From JALRBM01 sp966186595 (GTDB lineage: Bacteria > Patescibacteriota > Saccharimonadia > Saccharimonadales > Saccharimonadaceae), in assembly GCA_966186595.1 (NCBI GenBank), contig CBIFWO010000002.1:7821-71820 (forward strand): a stretch of 64,000 nucleotides of DNA. The letters are read 5' to 3'. Shown piece by piece: positions 18,539 to 26,627 of the stretch. The notes below the pieces were generated by a model, which did no database searches, was not told the DNA's origin, and worked only from the letters and a program-made list of their open reading frames with translations. The translations under genes were made by a program, and so were the position numbers. Position 1 is the stretch's first letter; each line of letters begins with the position of its first letter.

Positions 18539-18565
18539 AAACAGCGCCTATTTTTGGCGCTGTTT
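18539..18565. terminator. Hairpin terminator at left end of the transposon
   Basis: A perfect 10-bp stem, AAACAGCGCC / GGCGCTGTTT, with a 7-nt T-rich loop. It overlaps the stop codon of the 49-aa ORF and probably ends the minus-strand transcript of the XRE and 49-aa genes before it leaves the element. The following T-run is short. Confidence 0.6.
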
Positions 18566-18697
18566 GCTTTGCTTCTTAATCTCTTCGTTACTAATTGGCG
18601 GCGTATTCGCCATGATCTTTATAACTTCCGCAGCTTTTTTGTCTAATGGTGAGCTTTTCTTGATTGCGGGCTTTTTCTTTGGTTTATCTTGAGTCAT
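18548..18697 (-). CDS. Small basic protein of 49 residues, unknown function
   Basis: ATG at 18695-18697, TAG at 18548-18550. The protein is rich in lysine: MTQDKPKKKPAIKKS at the start, a possible amphipathic helix DKKAAEVIKIM in the middle, and EEIKKQSKQRQK at the end. It lies 33 nt downstream of the XRE gene on the same strand and stops inside the terminator hairpin, so the two are likely co-transcribed. It might be a small partner of the XRE regulator or a nucleic-acid-binding peptide. No family was recognised. Confidence 0.5.
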   Translation of the reverse strand: MTQDKPKKKPAIKKSSPLDKKAAEVIKIMANTPPISNEEIKKQSKQRQK

Positions 18698-18730
18698 ATG
18701 CACCATAGTAGCAGACTGGCGCTAGAACTT

Positions 18731-18961
18731 TTACCTCACGCCCTCAAACAACTGCTTAATTTCTACATCTAGTGCTTGCGCTAACTTTCGTAGCGTCGTC
18801 AGACGTACAAACTTCGTTCCACCTTCTATAAAGGCAATTGTTGTCACATGTGCATCAATCCTTGCTGCAAGTTGTTCCTGCGTCATGCCGCGCTTACGTC
18901 GCAGTTCTGCAACCCGCTTACCAAATGCTTTCATCAATGCTTTTTCTTGTGTATCAGCCAT
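18731..18961 (-). CDS. XRE-family helix-turn-helix regulator
   Basis: A 76-residue protein if started at the ATG 18959-18961 (a GTG two codons earlier is also possible). It is essentially one Cro/C1-type HTH: GKRVAELRRKRGMTQEQLAARI (helices 1-3), then THVTTIAFIEGG-like recognition and LRKLAQALDVEIKQLF. It faces radC divergently over a 60-nt region with repeated TAGACTT sites (18981-19033), so autoregulation and control of radC are likely. Confidence 0.88.
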   Translation of the reverse strand: MADTQEKALMKAFGKRVAELRRKRGMTQEQLAARIDAHVTTIAFIEGGTKFVRLTTLRKLAQALDVEIKQLFEGVR

Positions 18962-18980
18962 ATTCACAAGATAGAGGTAT

Positions 18981-19033
18981 TAGACTTTTGGTTGAATAGA
19001 CTTAAAGTCTATGTTAGATTGATACTTAGACTT
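18981..19033. promoter_or_regulatory. Operator array: three TAGACTT repeats between XRE and radC genes
   Basis: TAGACTT occurs at 18981-18987, 18997-19003 and 19027-19033. The middle copy forms a perfect palindrome with AAGTCTA (19005-19011) around one central base, the architecture expected for a dimeric HTH repressor. The region separates two divergent genes, one of which encodes an XRE protein. Confidence 0.7.
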
Positions 19034-19048
19034 TAAGGCTAGGTATAT

Positions 19049-19486
19049 ATGGGGCGAACACAGAAAAAAGCATTTGTAAAAACAACGGATATTTTGCCGC
19101 TGCTCAGTGACATTGCCGCTCACCGGCAAGAGCACTTTGTTGTGTTGTCGCTCGATAGCGGACGACGACTTATTACTAAGAGAGTAGTGTTTATTGGTAC
19201 TGTAGACGCCGTCATTGCTCATCCGCGAGAAATCTATGCGGGAGCTGTGTCTGACTTTGCGACAGGCATTATCATTGCACATAATCACCCTTCGGGTGAC
19301 CCAAGCCCTAGCAAGCAAGATATCGCTACGACACAGCAGCTTATTGCTGCGGGGCAGATTTTAGGAGTGATACTGCTTGATCATGTGATTGTGGCAGGGC
19401 GGAAATATTATAGTTTTATGGCGAGTGGGATGATTACAGAGCTTGACATTCGGTTGCAAAGTTTGACAGAGGCAAACTTACATTGA
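19049..19486 (+). CDS. radC: RadC-like JAB-domain protein
   Basis: A 145-residue protein comprising only the MPN/JAB domain. It carries the JAMM metal site (HNHPSGDPSPSKQD, ~79-92) and VILLDHVIV typical of RadC. The N-terminal HhH part of longer RadC proteins is missing, as is common for mobile-element RadC. These proteins are frequent on plasmids, phages and ICEs; their biochemical role is unsettled. Its last 9 nt overlap the convergent 352-aa gene. Confidence 0.9.
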   Translation: MGRTQKKAFVKTTDILPLLSDIAAHRQEHFVVLSLDSGRRLITKRVVFIGTVDAVIAHPREIYAGAVSDFATGIIIAHNHPSGDPSPSKQDIATTQQLIAAGQILGVILLDHVIVAGRKYYSFMASGMITELDIRLQSLTEANLH

Positions 19487-20536
19487 TAAACTGGCCGTCC
19501 GCTCTAGCCAATGCTGGTAAGCCATGACAGGCGCAAGCTTCCCAAGTATTTCGCCCACTTTTTTGCGGCTTGCTTCAATGCCCACTGGTAATTCATGCTC
19601 TTTTCCTGTGCGTACAACTTTAGCAAGATGAAGGGCGTAATCGTATTGGTCGGCAGCTCTTACTTGAACGTCTGAAGATTCAGTTTGTAAGTTCAAGAAG
19701 TTGCTTATAATCGCATTATACAGCTTCGGGTGTGCTACGAAAAGATTGGACAACGTAACGAGGTTTGCGGAGGAGACATTATTTTCCTTTAGGAAATACT
19801 CGAAGCGGCTGCGTTGCTCGTCATTCATTAAGTTAGTATGAACTTGAAGAGGTACTCCGTAGTCGGTTATATTGCCCGACAGTATGATTGCTTCTGAGAA
19901 GTTTTGCAACTCCTTCCAGCGGCTTATACTTAACGGCTCTGTTGTAGTGTATGACGGGTCAATGGCAGCTACTACGACATTACCATCTTCATCCAGTGTA
20001 TTTATTGCCGCTGTGGTATGGTTACAGAACAGTACGCTTTCGCCTGGCGGGGGTAGCTCCCAACGCTGCCCGTCAACAAAGTTGCCTTGAGGTAATGCCT
20101 CACCCTCGGAACTTGCGCGTTCTACCACGATAGCGTCTGCGTCGCCACTACCTACTTCAGAGAAGCGCATGCCATTAAACTCCACTGATTGCATAGCTAT
20201 ATCCACCTTGCCTACATTTGTTTCAAGGCGTTCCAGAAAAGAAGGCGTAGCATCATAAATAGGAGTCTGCATACTCTTGCCGCTCTCATAGGCTTGCCGT
20301 ATCCCTTCTGCTGAGAGATCGGGGATGTAAGACCTCACTATGGTCAGTGCAGCCGGATCAACTCCCAGGCTTTGCATTTCGGCCACCATAGCCACGGCTT
20401 TTGTTCCACAAGCGGTGACAATTTTATAGGGTAAGTCGAGACGCGATATCGTTTCGGTGAGTTCACAAACAGTATCCCATCCGTAGTAAGGGTGGGATAC
20501 TTCATCATAGTGGGTAGCACGTTCAAAATCAGACAT
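19478..20536 (-). CDS. Transposon passenger protein of 352 residues, unknown function
   Basis: No family was recognised. The protein is soluble and acidic, with no membrane segment. Notable stretches are ESVLFCNHTTAAIN followed by DGNVVVAAIDPSY (~165-195), which looks like a beta-strand pair carrying a Cys and a His, and SRWKELQNFSEAIILSGN (~205-222). The C-terminal third is helical. It lies between RadC and the replication-relaxation protein within the transposon. Possibilities include a replication accessory or an effector; nothing visible decides. Confidence 0.7.
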   Translation of the reverse strand: MSDFERATHYDEVSHPYYGWDTVCELTETISRLDLPYKIVTACGTKAVAMVAEMQSLGVDPAALTIVRSYIPDLSAEGIRQAYESGKSMQTPIYDATPSFLERLETNVGKVDIAMQSVEFNGMRFSEVGSGDADAIVVERASSEGEALPQGNFVDGQRWELPPPGESVLFCNHTTAAINTLDEDGNVVVAAIDPSYTTTEPLSISRWKELQNFSEAIILSGNITDYGVPLQVHTNLMNDEQRSRFEYFLKENNVSSANLVTLSNLFVAHPKLYNAIISNFLNLQTESSDVQVRAADQYDYALHLAKVVRTGKEHELPVGIEASRKKVGEILGKLAPVMAYQHWLERTASLSM

Positions 20537-20665
20537 TATTTGGCAACAAGATTCACAGTTTAGTATACCTCATCGACTCTCTCTGTTAGCCTACTTTCTT
20601 GCAGAAAATAGGAACTTCCACTTTGCAAGCAAAATGGAAGTCCAGTCAGGGCAATCTCTATTCAG

Positions 20666-21532
20666 CTACGCCTCCTCCCAAATCTTGCTCAGTAAGCCAT
20701 GTTGTTTGAGTTTGTCAGCCGTCGTAAATCGAATACGCGGCCGCTCCTCGTCCTCATTTTTCCACTCCCAGCTATCTGCAATAAGCTTTCGTGTCCTGCG
20801 TTTGGCGTAAATAAGATCAGTCGTTCGCGGACAAACAAATAGCAAGATGGGCAGTTTTTCGGTATCAGTCTGCTCTTGCCAAGTAATATCTTCTTCATCG
20901 AGGTACTTCACATAGTCACCAAGGCGCTTCTTCATGCGGTAACGTGGCAGGGTCGGATCAAAGACCTCAAGCAAGTAGCTTTCGAGCGTCGTTTCTTCTT
21001 TACCGTCGTCGAGTTTATCTTTGCAGAAAATAAGACTTGGTTGGATTAGCTCACTATCCAGTACGAAATGGTAATAACTGCTTTCTAGCAAGTAGTCCGC
21101 TTCGGTTTGGTAGAAGTAATTTAGCTTGTCTGTACTTTGCTGTCTTAGGCTCACACAACAATCCGCAAGCAGGATGCAATGGTCAATGTAGGACTGGCTA
21201 CGTGTCGGCTCCTTGTAGCGTTTGCGGAGTTCTTCTGGCGGGTAATTTGGTAGTTGTTCTCCATCTTCGTTGGGTGTGGTGAGCTTCCGCAAATACCGCA
21301 CGCCATTCAATCCTAAGTAATAAATTGCAGGTTTGGTCTTCTCCGCAAAGTGCGTTGAGTAAATCCACTCGACATAACCTTTAGCTCGCAAATCACGCAG
21401 CCATAAGTTAATAGTCTTCGGGTCTTTGTGACCCATTAAGGCTTGTACCTGGATACGGTTTAGAAATCTAAATCTATATAGCAGCTTTAGTATTTCTTGT
21501 TGCTTCTTGGTTATTTTAGGTAGTTCGGTCAT
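20666..21532 (-). CDS. Replication-relaxation family protein
   Basis: The 288-residue protein begins with a winged-helix: ITKKQQEILKLLYRFRFLNRIQVQALMG, then NLWLRDLRAKGYVEWI and a KPAIYYLGLNGVRYLRK beta-wing. This is the pattern of replication-relaxation proteins found on plasmids and ICEs of Gram-positive bacteria. The C-terminal half (~115-288) is mixed alpha/beta with many charged residues. The presence of a plasmid-replication-type protein inside a transposon is unusual. Confidence 0.8.
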   Translation of the reverse strand: MTELPKITKKQQEILKLLYRFRFLNRIQVQALMGHKDPKTINLWLRDLRAKGYVEWIYSTHFAEKTKPAIYYLGLNGVRYLRKLTTPNEDGEQLPNYPPEELRKRYKEPTRSQSYIDHCILLADCCVSLRQQSTDKLNYFYQTEADYLLESSYYHFVLDSELIQPSLIFCKDKLDDGKEETTLESYLLEVFDPTLPRYRMKKRLGDYVKYLDEEDITWQEQTDTEKLPILLFVCPRTTDLIYAKRRTRKLIADSWEWKNEDEERPRIRFTTADKLKQHGLLSKIWEEA

Positions 21533-21860
21533 AGGTATATGGTTCAGCTATAGGTAGGCATTAGGCTAGTTATTTTTTAGAGTTAATTATGCTTTGCTTG
21601 ATTATTATTCTGTCTTATGTCTCTTTTTCTTTGGATTATTCTTTAGATTTATTGGTTTTTATTCTCTTGTTTATATGATTTGTTATTTCTCTTTATGTCT
21701 AGTTTCTTTCTTTGCTTCTTGCTTTATTCTGATTGGTGATTTACTTTTTTACCAACCCACCTACCCATACTTGTAAGGGTAGAGGATACGATTGATTGTA
21801 CTATAACAGATTGAGTTAGGATATATTCTGCCCTAGCCCATGGGGGCAAAGATAATACTG
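21533..21860. other. AT-rich, strand-biased spacer inside the transposon
   Basis: 328 bases without a convincing gene, upstream of the replication-relaxation gene and downstream of the transposase. From ~21590 to 21755 the plus strand is very T-rich and poor in A, so a minus-strand transcript would be purine/A-rich. A 6-bp hairpin CTACCC/GGGTAG sits at 21761-21782. A 60-codon hydrophobic frame on the plus strand (21594-21776) is best explained by this base bias. A replication origin or regulatory leader is possible. Confidence 0.45.
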
Positions 21861-22919
21861 TTAGAAGGACTCTGAATCCTGTAATAACTGCTCATCATCA
21901 CCAGGGAGAATACGGGGTTTACGATATCTGGTGAGGCGATCTTGCTTGGGTAGAAGGCTTGTACGCGATGCTGGTACTGGCGTTGGTATTGGTGTTGCGA
22001 TTGTAGGAGCTAGCATGAGTCGCCCTGTACCAATGAGCTTTCTGTAAGGCAGGTTTGCACCATTCACAAACCCAAACCACTTATCAAAACGTTCGTTGTC
22101 TTTGAGGCCTCTTGTGTTATAGCGGTATTCGTATTCTGCACAGTATTTTTGCAGATGCTTTGGACTAACACCAATATAGATTGCGCGAATGCTCAGTTTT
22201 AGATGGCTCCATGCGCCTTCAATGGTGTTTGTGTGGTTCTGCCCAACAGCAAACTCTCTGCTGGAGTGGTTGACGCGGTGGTGCTCATAGCCAAGTTGGG
22301 TGACATGGTTGTATGGGCGGTATTCGTCAGTCATAACAGTAGAGCCAGGTGTTACGTTATCCGTGATTACTTTTTCAAGTGTGAGCGCAGTTGTGTCTCG
22401 TGTAACAGCTAAGCGTATTTCACCTTTACGCTCAGCGATGCCGACGACGGGTGTTTTGCCGCTTGCGCCACGGCCGCGCTGTCCGTCGTGCCTCTTGCCG
22501 CCCACGTAGGTTTCATCAGCTTCGACAATATTACCAAGCAAATCACCACGGCCAGCTTTCTCAACGCTGTGGCGGATACGTTGCAGCATGAACCAGGCTG
22601 TCTTTTGTGTAATGTCTAAGTACTTGGCAAGTTGTATGGACGAGATGCCTTTCTTGAGCGAAGTATTGAGGTAGATGGCGTAGAACCATTTTTGTAATGG
22701 AATATGACTGTCACTGAACATGGTGCCGACTTTGACGGTGAATTTCTTACGACAGTCGCCGCATTTGAACAGTTTGCCGTCTGCGAATTTATACGTCTTT
22801 ACTCTGCCGCAGTGCGGGCAGTAGCGGTTAGTACCATCTTCGCCCCAACGTTGGATTTCTAGAAAAGCCAAGCACGAGGCTTCATCTGGGAATTGTTGTT
22901 GGAAGGCGAATAAACTCAT
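21861..22919 (-). CDS. IS1595-family (ISXO2-like) transposase
   Basis: A 352-residue protein. The N-terminal zinc ribbon is CPHCGRVKTYKF...CGDCRKKF (~34-60), followed by the helix-turn-helix AKYLDITQKTAWFMLQRIR (~98-116). The ISXO2 catalytic domain has EADETYVGGK (first Asp), VMTDEYRPY (second Asp) and NTIEGAWSHLK (third acidic position). The C-terminal ~40 residues are Pro/Arg-rich and not part of the core. It lies next to the right end, 24 bp from IRR, and appears intact. Confidence 0.95.
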   Translation of the reverse strand: MSLFAFQQQFPDEASCLAFLEIQRWGEDGTNRYCPHCGRVKTYKFADGKLFKCGDCRKKFTVKVGTMFSDSHIPLQKWFYAIYLNTSLKKGISSIQLAKYLDITQKTAWFMLQRIRHSVEKAGRGDLLGNIVEADETYVGGKRHDGQRGRGASGKTPVVGIAERKGEIRLAVTRDTTALTLEKVITDNVTPGSTVMTDEYRPYNHVTQLGYEHHRVNHSSREFAVGQNHTNTIEGAWSHLKLSIRAIYIGVSPKHLQKYCAEYEYRYNTRGLKDNERFDKWFGFVNGANLPYRKLIGTGRLMLAPTIATPIPTPVPASRTSLLPKQDRLTRYRKPRILPGDDEQLLQDSESF

Positions 22920-22936
22920 GCTACTAGTTTATAAAA

Positions 22937-24034
22937 TTAGATTGGGTCTGTCAAGTATATAGGCACGAAAATTAATAAGGCGATGTAGATGGTAAGACAG
23001 GGTAATATATAACGGTGAACTGAAACGACATTGCTATTGAGAGCGAACATGACAATAGAAGCCAATCCAAAAATACCCAGAGGTATGTATTTGTCATTTT
23101 TCCTCCATTGAAGTAGTAGATAAAGTGAACTAATCGCTAATACAAAAAGCGCGATCACCGGCAATAGATGGTTGATGATTATGTCGGTGTCGAATGGTCG
23201 CTGGCCTATGGATGCGCGAAATACTTCGTAGGTTGCACGCAGGATTGTCTTGATGAAATTTATATCAAAAACCTGATATACCCAATCCGACGTCGATTGG
23301 TAGGCGCGGAACATCCCGAGGAAATCTGCTCGTGTAATAAATAGATAAATTCCATACGCCACAAAGCCAATTGGTGCCAGTAGAAAACAAAGAAGTTGTT
23401 TGTTGAATATTTTCTTGAACTTCCAGCCGTATGCCCTCATGAATTCAAGGCCGCAGAGTCCGACAAATAAAAGGGCAGGCAAGCGCACGGCAGTGAGAAG
23501 TCCTAGCAGAATTCCAACATACAGCCAATGACGCCGCAGGGCGAAAATATATGCCCAAAAACCTAATGCCATGAATAAAGCTTCGCTGTAGAAAACGTGC
23601 AAAAAGAATGCTGTGGGAGCGGTAAGGACCAGCGCAATGAGCCATCCTCTTTTCCCGCTCAAGAACACTCTTCCTATTTTCAAAAGAGCAGCAATCAGGA
23701 AGAACGCGCTGATTGTATTGATGACCTGACCAGCTACGAGGATATCGATTATTCCGAAACTGGCGTGGTGAATGGCCCCTACGAGTAAGGGAAAAAGTGG
23801 ATAAAAGACGGCGGACGGGTCGTTGGTTATATAGCAATCAGTGACGATCATGTGATACCAGTTCCCATCCCAATTCAAAGTATGATGCAGAAGATTAGAG
23901 CCGTTTTGCGTATCGAAAAGATAGCCCACAAGGAGCATGAAAATTTTCCAGACGATTGTAATGGCAAGGGCGATACCAAAGTCGGAGCGAAGAAATCTCC
24001 GACCTAATGAGATTATTTTAGGAAAGCTGGTCAT
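22937..24034 (-). CDS. GT-C (PIG-V-like) mannosyltransferase family membrane protein, C-terminus replaced by transposon insertion
   Basis: I take the ATG at 24032-24034 (MTSFPKIISLG), which overlaps the preceding GT4 gene by 17 nt; the frame is open to 24076. The ~365-residue protein has about nine membrane helices and an early loop with NWDGNWYHMIVTDCY, like the catalytic region of PIG-V-type GT-C mannosyltransferases. The natural gene ran on to 18379. The insertion cuts it after IALLI and the last ~9 residues now come from the transposon end, removing the final membrane helix. Activity is uncertain. Confidence 0.8.
   Translation of the reverse strand: MTSFPKIISLGRRFLRSDFGIALAITIVWKIFMLLVGYLFDTQNGSNLLHHTLNWDGNWYHMIVTDCYITNDPSAVFYPLFPLLVGAIHHASFGIIDILVAGQVINTISAFFLIAALLKIGRVFLSGKRGWLIALVLTAPTAFFLHVFYSEALFMALGFWAYIFALRRHWLYVGILLGLLTAVRLPALLFVGLCGLEFMRAYGWKFKKIFNKQLLCFLLAPIGFVAYGIYLFITRADFLGMFRAYQSTSDWVYQVFDINFIKTILRATYEVFRASIGQRPFDTDIIINHLLPVIALFVLAISSLYLLLQWRKNDKYIPLGIFGLASIVMFALNSNVVSVHRYILPCLTIYIALLIFVPIYLTDPI
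22943..22967 (+). repeat. Right terminal inverted repeat (IRR)
   Basis: Reverse complement of the left repeat with two mismatches. Its bases are now used as the last codons of the interrupted GT-C gene (the residues VPIYLTD). Confidence 0.92.
22968..22975 (+). repeat. Right target-site duplication (AAAATTAA)
   Basis: Exact copy of 18488-18495, adjacent to IRR and inside the coding sequence of the GT-C gene. Confidence 0.92.
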
Positions 24035-25136
24035 AGACGATCTTGCGAATCTTTGTGATAAACAAACTTTTATCAAAACGTTTCGATTTTCGTCTGAGGG
24101 TTCCTGGAAGGAAGGTTGTTTTTTCGGCTTTTTGGATAGCGTTAATGATGGCGTCTACAGATTGCTCGTGAAAGAGAATCCCACTAACATTATCGTCAAC
24201 AATATCCAGTGCCCCGGCCTTACCCAGTGTGATCACAGGTGTTCCGGCGGCAAGAGCTTCAACCTGGACAATGCCGAAATCTTCCTCGGCCGCATAGATC
24301 CATCCTTTTGCGTGATTGAGCGCATACTCCAGGTCAGTATCCGATGCGTTGCCAAAACGATCCGTGTAGAATTCGATAGTTGGCCCAGCTATCTTCACCA
24401 GCTCATCATGGGCAGGTCCGGTTCCAAAAACTTTCAATGGCACGCCCAGTTTTGTACAGGCGGCGACTACAAGATCGTAGCGTTTGTATGGCAACTGACG
24501 GCCCATTGTCATGTAATAGTTACCACGCTCCCGTGCTGGTTCAAAGCGATTAACATCGACAGGTGGATGAATGATCGTTGCTGGCTTTTTGTAATATTCT
24601 TTGATTCGTTTTTGCGTTTCGGTAGAGTTGGCAATAAACACGTCGACCTTTTGTGCTGCTTCATAATCCAGCTTTCGTTGGTGGGGGACGAAGAGTGGAA
24701 TAAGCAGACGAATAAGCGGGTCTAGCTTCCCAAAACCAGGACGTTTTTTATATTCCCCGTAGTGACTCCAGTAATAGCGAGCAGGGGTATGGCAGTAGGA
24801 AATAATAATCTGGTTGGGGCGGGCTTTTCGGATTTGATTAGCGTTGAGGTAAGAGCTGGTCAGGATAATATCAAACTCGTTAAGGTCGAGATCGCGAAAT
24901 GCTTTGACCTGAAGGACGGGAAAAAGCTTGTACATTTTTCGAAGAAATTTTGGGAATTTTTGGAGCCACGTGGTTCGAACATCGAGGTCTTTAAATTCGG
25001 GTAACTTTTCTTTGTCGTAAATTGCTGTGTAAATTGGTGCATTTGGAAAAGCCTCGTGAAGCGCATAGACGACTCTTTCCGCTCCGCCCATGACGGTCAA
25101 AAAATCGCAGACGATTGCGATTTTTGGTTGCTTCAT
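24018..25136 (-). CDS. Glycosyltransferase family 4 (GT-B)
   Basis: A 372-residue protein with the N-terminal VCDFLTVMGGAERVVYAL acceptor-side loop and the C-terminal donor-site EEDFGIVQVEALAAGTPVI, which contains the E-x7-E motif of GT4 retaining enzymes. SYCHTPARYYW and NSTETQKRI match the WbaZ-like mannosyltransferase group. It starts 1 nt after the sugar transferase gene stops, so the two form an operon with the GT-C gene. Confidence 0.9.
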   Translation of the reverse strand: MKQPKIAIVCDFLTVMGGAERVVYALHEAFPNAPIYTAIYDKEKLPEFKDLDVRTTWLQKFPKFLRKMYKLFPVLQVKAFRDLDLNEFDIILTSSYLNANQIRKARPNQIIISYCHTPARYYWSHYGEYKKRPGFGKLDPLIRLLIPLFVPHQRKLDYEAAQKVDVFIANSTETQKRIKEYYKKPATIIHPPVDVNRFEPARERGNYYMTMGRQLPYKRYDLVVAACTKLGVPLKVFGTGPAHDELVKIAGPTIEFYTDRFGNASDTDLEYALNHAKGWIYAAEEDFGIVQVEALAAGTPVITLGKAGALDIVDDNVSGILFHEQSVDAIINAIQKAEKTTFLPGTLRRKSKRFDKSLFITKIRKIVYDQLS

Positions 25137-26573
25137 CTACTTTGCTCCTTGTTTGCGAAAGACGACGGCGAGGGTTTTGAAAAGAATTTTAATATCAAGC
25201 CAAAAGTTCCAATTCTGTGCATAAAAAAGTTCAAGTTCAATTCGTTCTTCGAAGCTTAGGTTACTACGACCTGACACTTGCCAGAGACCGGTAACACCCG
25301 ATTTGACACTATGAAGCAGTGCGGTACGGCTCGGCGAGAATTTGGCCTCTTGCGGCAAAATCGGTCGCGGACCAACGAGGCTAAGATCGCCCCTGAGAAC
25401 ATTGAAGAGCTGTGGTAGCTCATCGAGTGAGGTCGTGCGTAGAAACTGGCCAAACCTCGTAATCCTCGGATCGTTTTCGACTTTACGATTTTTTTCGTAC
25501 TCGAGCGCTAGGTCTTCCCGACCCATCTCACGGAATTCTATGGCGGCATCCCGTCCACCATATTTTGCGCCCATGGTACGGAATTTGATTAAGTTAACAG
25601 GCTCAGAAAATTTACTCAGGCGCTTGCTCACATAAAATGCGGGGCCGGGGTTAAGGATCTTTTGCAAAATAATAAGCAGAAGATAAATTGGGGAAAGAAG
25701 CGCCACCAAAACAAGGGAAGCAATCGTGTCAAAAACCTGTTTAGCAATCGCTCCCCAGCCAATAAGCGGTGTCTGACTGACGGAAATCATCGGGTAGCCT
25801 AAGAATACGTCGACAGTGTTTTTGCCCGCATAGAATTCTGATTCACCAGGAATGAAATTATATTGGATATGATGTGTTTGCGCTGCACCTAAGATTCGCT
25901 GGTTGCGTTCGGCCGAGTCGTAAAGATCTGTCTGAATGATTGTAGTGATGTTGAGCTTATCGATTTCTTTTAGGGCGAGATCTACAGAGGTAAAATGGCG
26001 AACTTCCAGTCCAGGGGGGATGATTTTCCTTGGGCCGGCGATCGCGATAACTTTATAGCCACTTTTATGAGTTTCCGATAGATTATCGGCGATGTCGCGC
26101 GTGGCCTCGCTATCCCCTATGACCAGGACACGACTAATGCCTCGACCAAAATAAAACAGGAGGCTTCGGGTAATGCGAAGGATTTCTCGTTCTAGGACGA
26201 TGAGCAAGAAGGCTGCAGCCAATGCATAGACAGGAACGAGTCGCGCTGGGAAGATGTGGTCTTCGCTAACGTACTCCCAGCCGATAACGAGGAGGATACC
26301 TATGAATGATCCGATGGCAATCTTGCCCCATTCAACCAATCGGCGATTGTAGGTGCTAGCCTGGTAAAGTCCAAGGGTAGCGAAAATCAAAATCCAGATC
26401 GGGACGATAATCAGGAAGCTCCTGAGGTATTCGATAGCGTACACTTGTGTGGCAAGTGGTCGCTGATCGTATTGAACGCGCAAAACGTAGGCGACGCCAA
26501 ACGCTAGACAAAGAACCAAAAAGTCGGCGAGTATTAATATAAGGCTGTAGAATTTCGTATTTTTTGATGGCAT
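25137..26573 (-). CDS. Polyprenyl-phosphate sugar phosphotransferase (WbaP/CpsE-like)
   Basis: Starts lipid-linked glycan synthesis by moving a sugar-1-phosphate onto undecaprenyl phosphate. The 478-residue protein has four to five N-terminal membrane helices, a central Rossmann-like region (VLVIGDSEATRDIADNL) and a C-terminal catalytic domain. The latter contains KFRTM, NDPRITRFGQFLRTTSLDE and LSLVGPRP, all signatures of bacterial sugar transferases. It heads the minus-strand operon with the GT4 and GT-C genes. TATAAT (26589-26594, minus) lies 15 nt before the ATG. Confidence 0.93.
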   Translation of the reverse strand: MPSKNTKFYSLILILADFLVLCLAFGVAYVLRVQYDQRPLATQVYAIEYLRSFLIIVPIWILIFATLGLYQASTYNRRLVEWGKIAIGSFIGILLVIGWEYVSEDHIFPARLVPVYALAAAFLLIVLEREILRITRSLLFYFGRGISRVLVIGDSEATRDIADNLSETHKSGYKVIAIAGPRKIIPPGLEVRHFTSVDLALKEIDKLNITTIIQTDLYDSAERNQRILGAAQTHHIQYNFIPGESEFYAGKNTVDVFLGYPMISVSQTPLIGWGAIAKQVFDTIASLVLVALLSPIYLLLIILQKILNPGPAFYVSKRLSKFSEPVNLIKFRTMGAKYGGRDAAIEFREMGREDLALEYEKNRKVENDPRITRFGQFLRTTSLDELPQLFNVLRGDLSLVGPRPILPQEAKFSPSRTALLHSVKSGVTGLWQVSGRSNLSFEERIELELFYAQNWNFWLDIKILFKTLAVVFRKQGAK

Positions 26574-26627
26574 AGCTAGTTATTGATCATTATATCATTC
26601 GATGAGATACGTAGTACACTAAAAGCA

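Larger units (their letters stand above)
18496..22967. mobile_element. IS1595-family transposon with five passenger genes, 4472 bp
   Basis: The ends are 25-bp inverted repeats (18496-18520 and 22943-22967; 23 of 25 match), flanked by a perfect 8-bp direct repeat AAAATTAA. It carries, from left: a 49-aa ORF, an XRE regulator, a RadC/JAB protein, a 352-aa protein of unknown function, a replication-relaxation protein, and at the right end a DDE transposase of the IS1595/ISXO2 group. Removing the element plus one duplication restores an intact reading frame in the host gene, which confirms the boundaries. Plasmid- or ICE-like passenger genes on a single-transposase element are unusual. Confidence 0.92.

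Noticed and set aside
21594..21776. 60-codon hydrophobic ORF on the plus strand
   Set aside because: It lies in a T-rich, low-complexity stretch where any frame gives Phe/Leu/Ser; it has no ribosome site and opposes the neighbouring genes.
21779..21860. A nearer left end for the transposase (simple IS of ~1.2 kb)
   Set aside because: No match to the CCTATATACTT...ACAGACC end is present here, whereas a match with an exact 8-bp duplication is found at 18,488-18,520.
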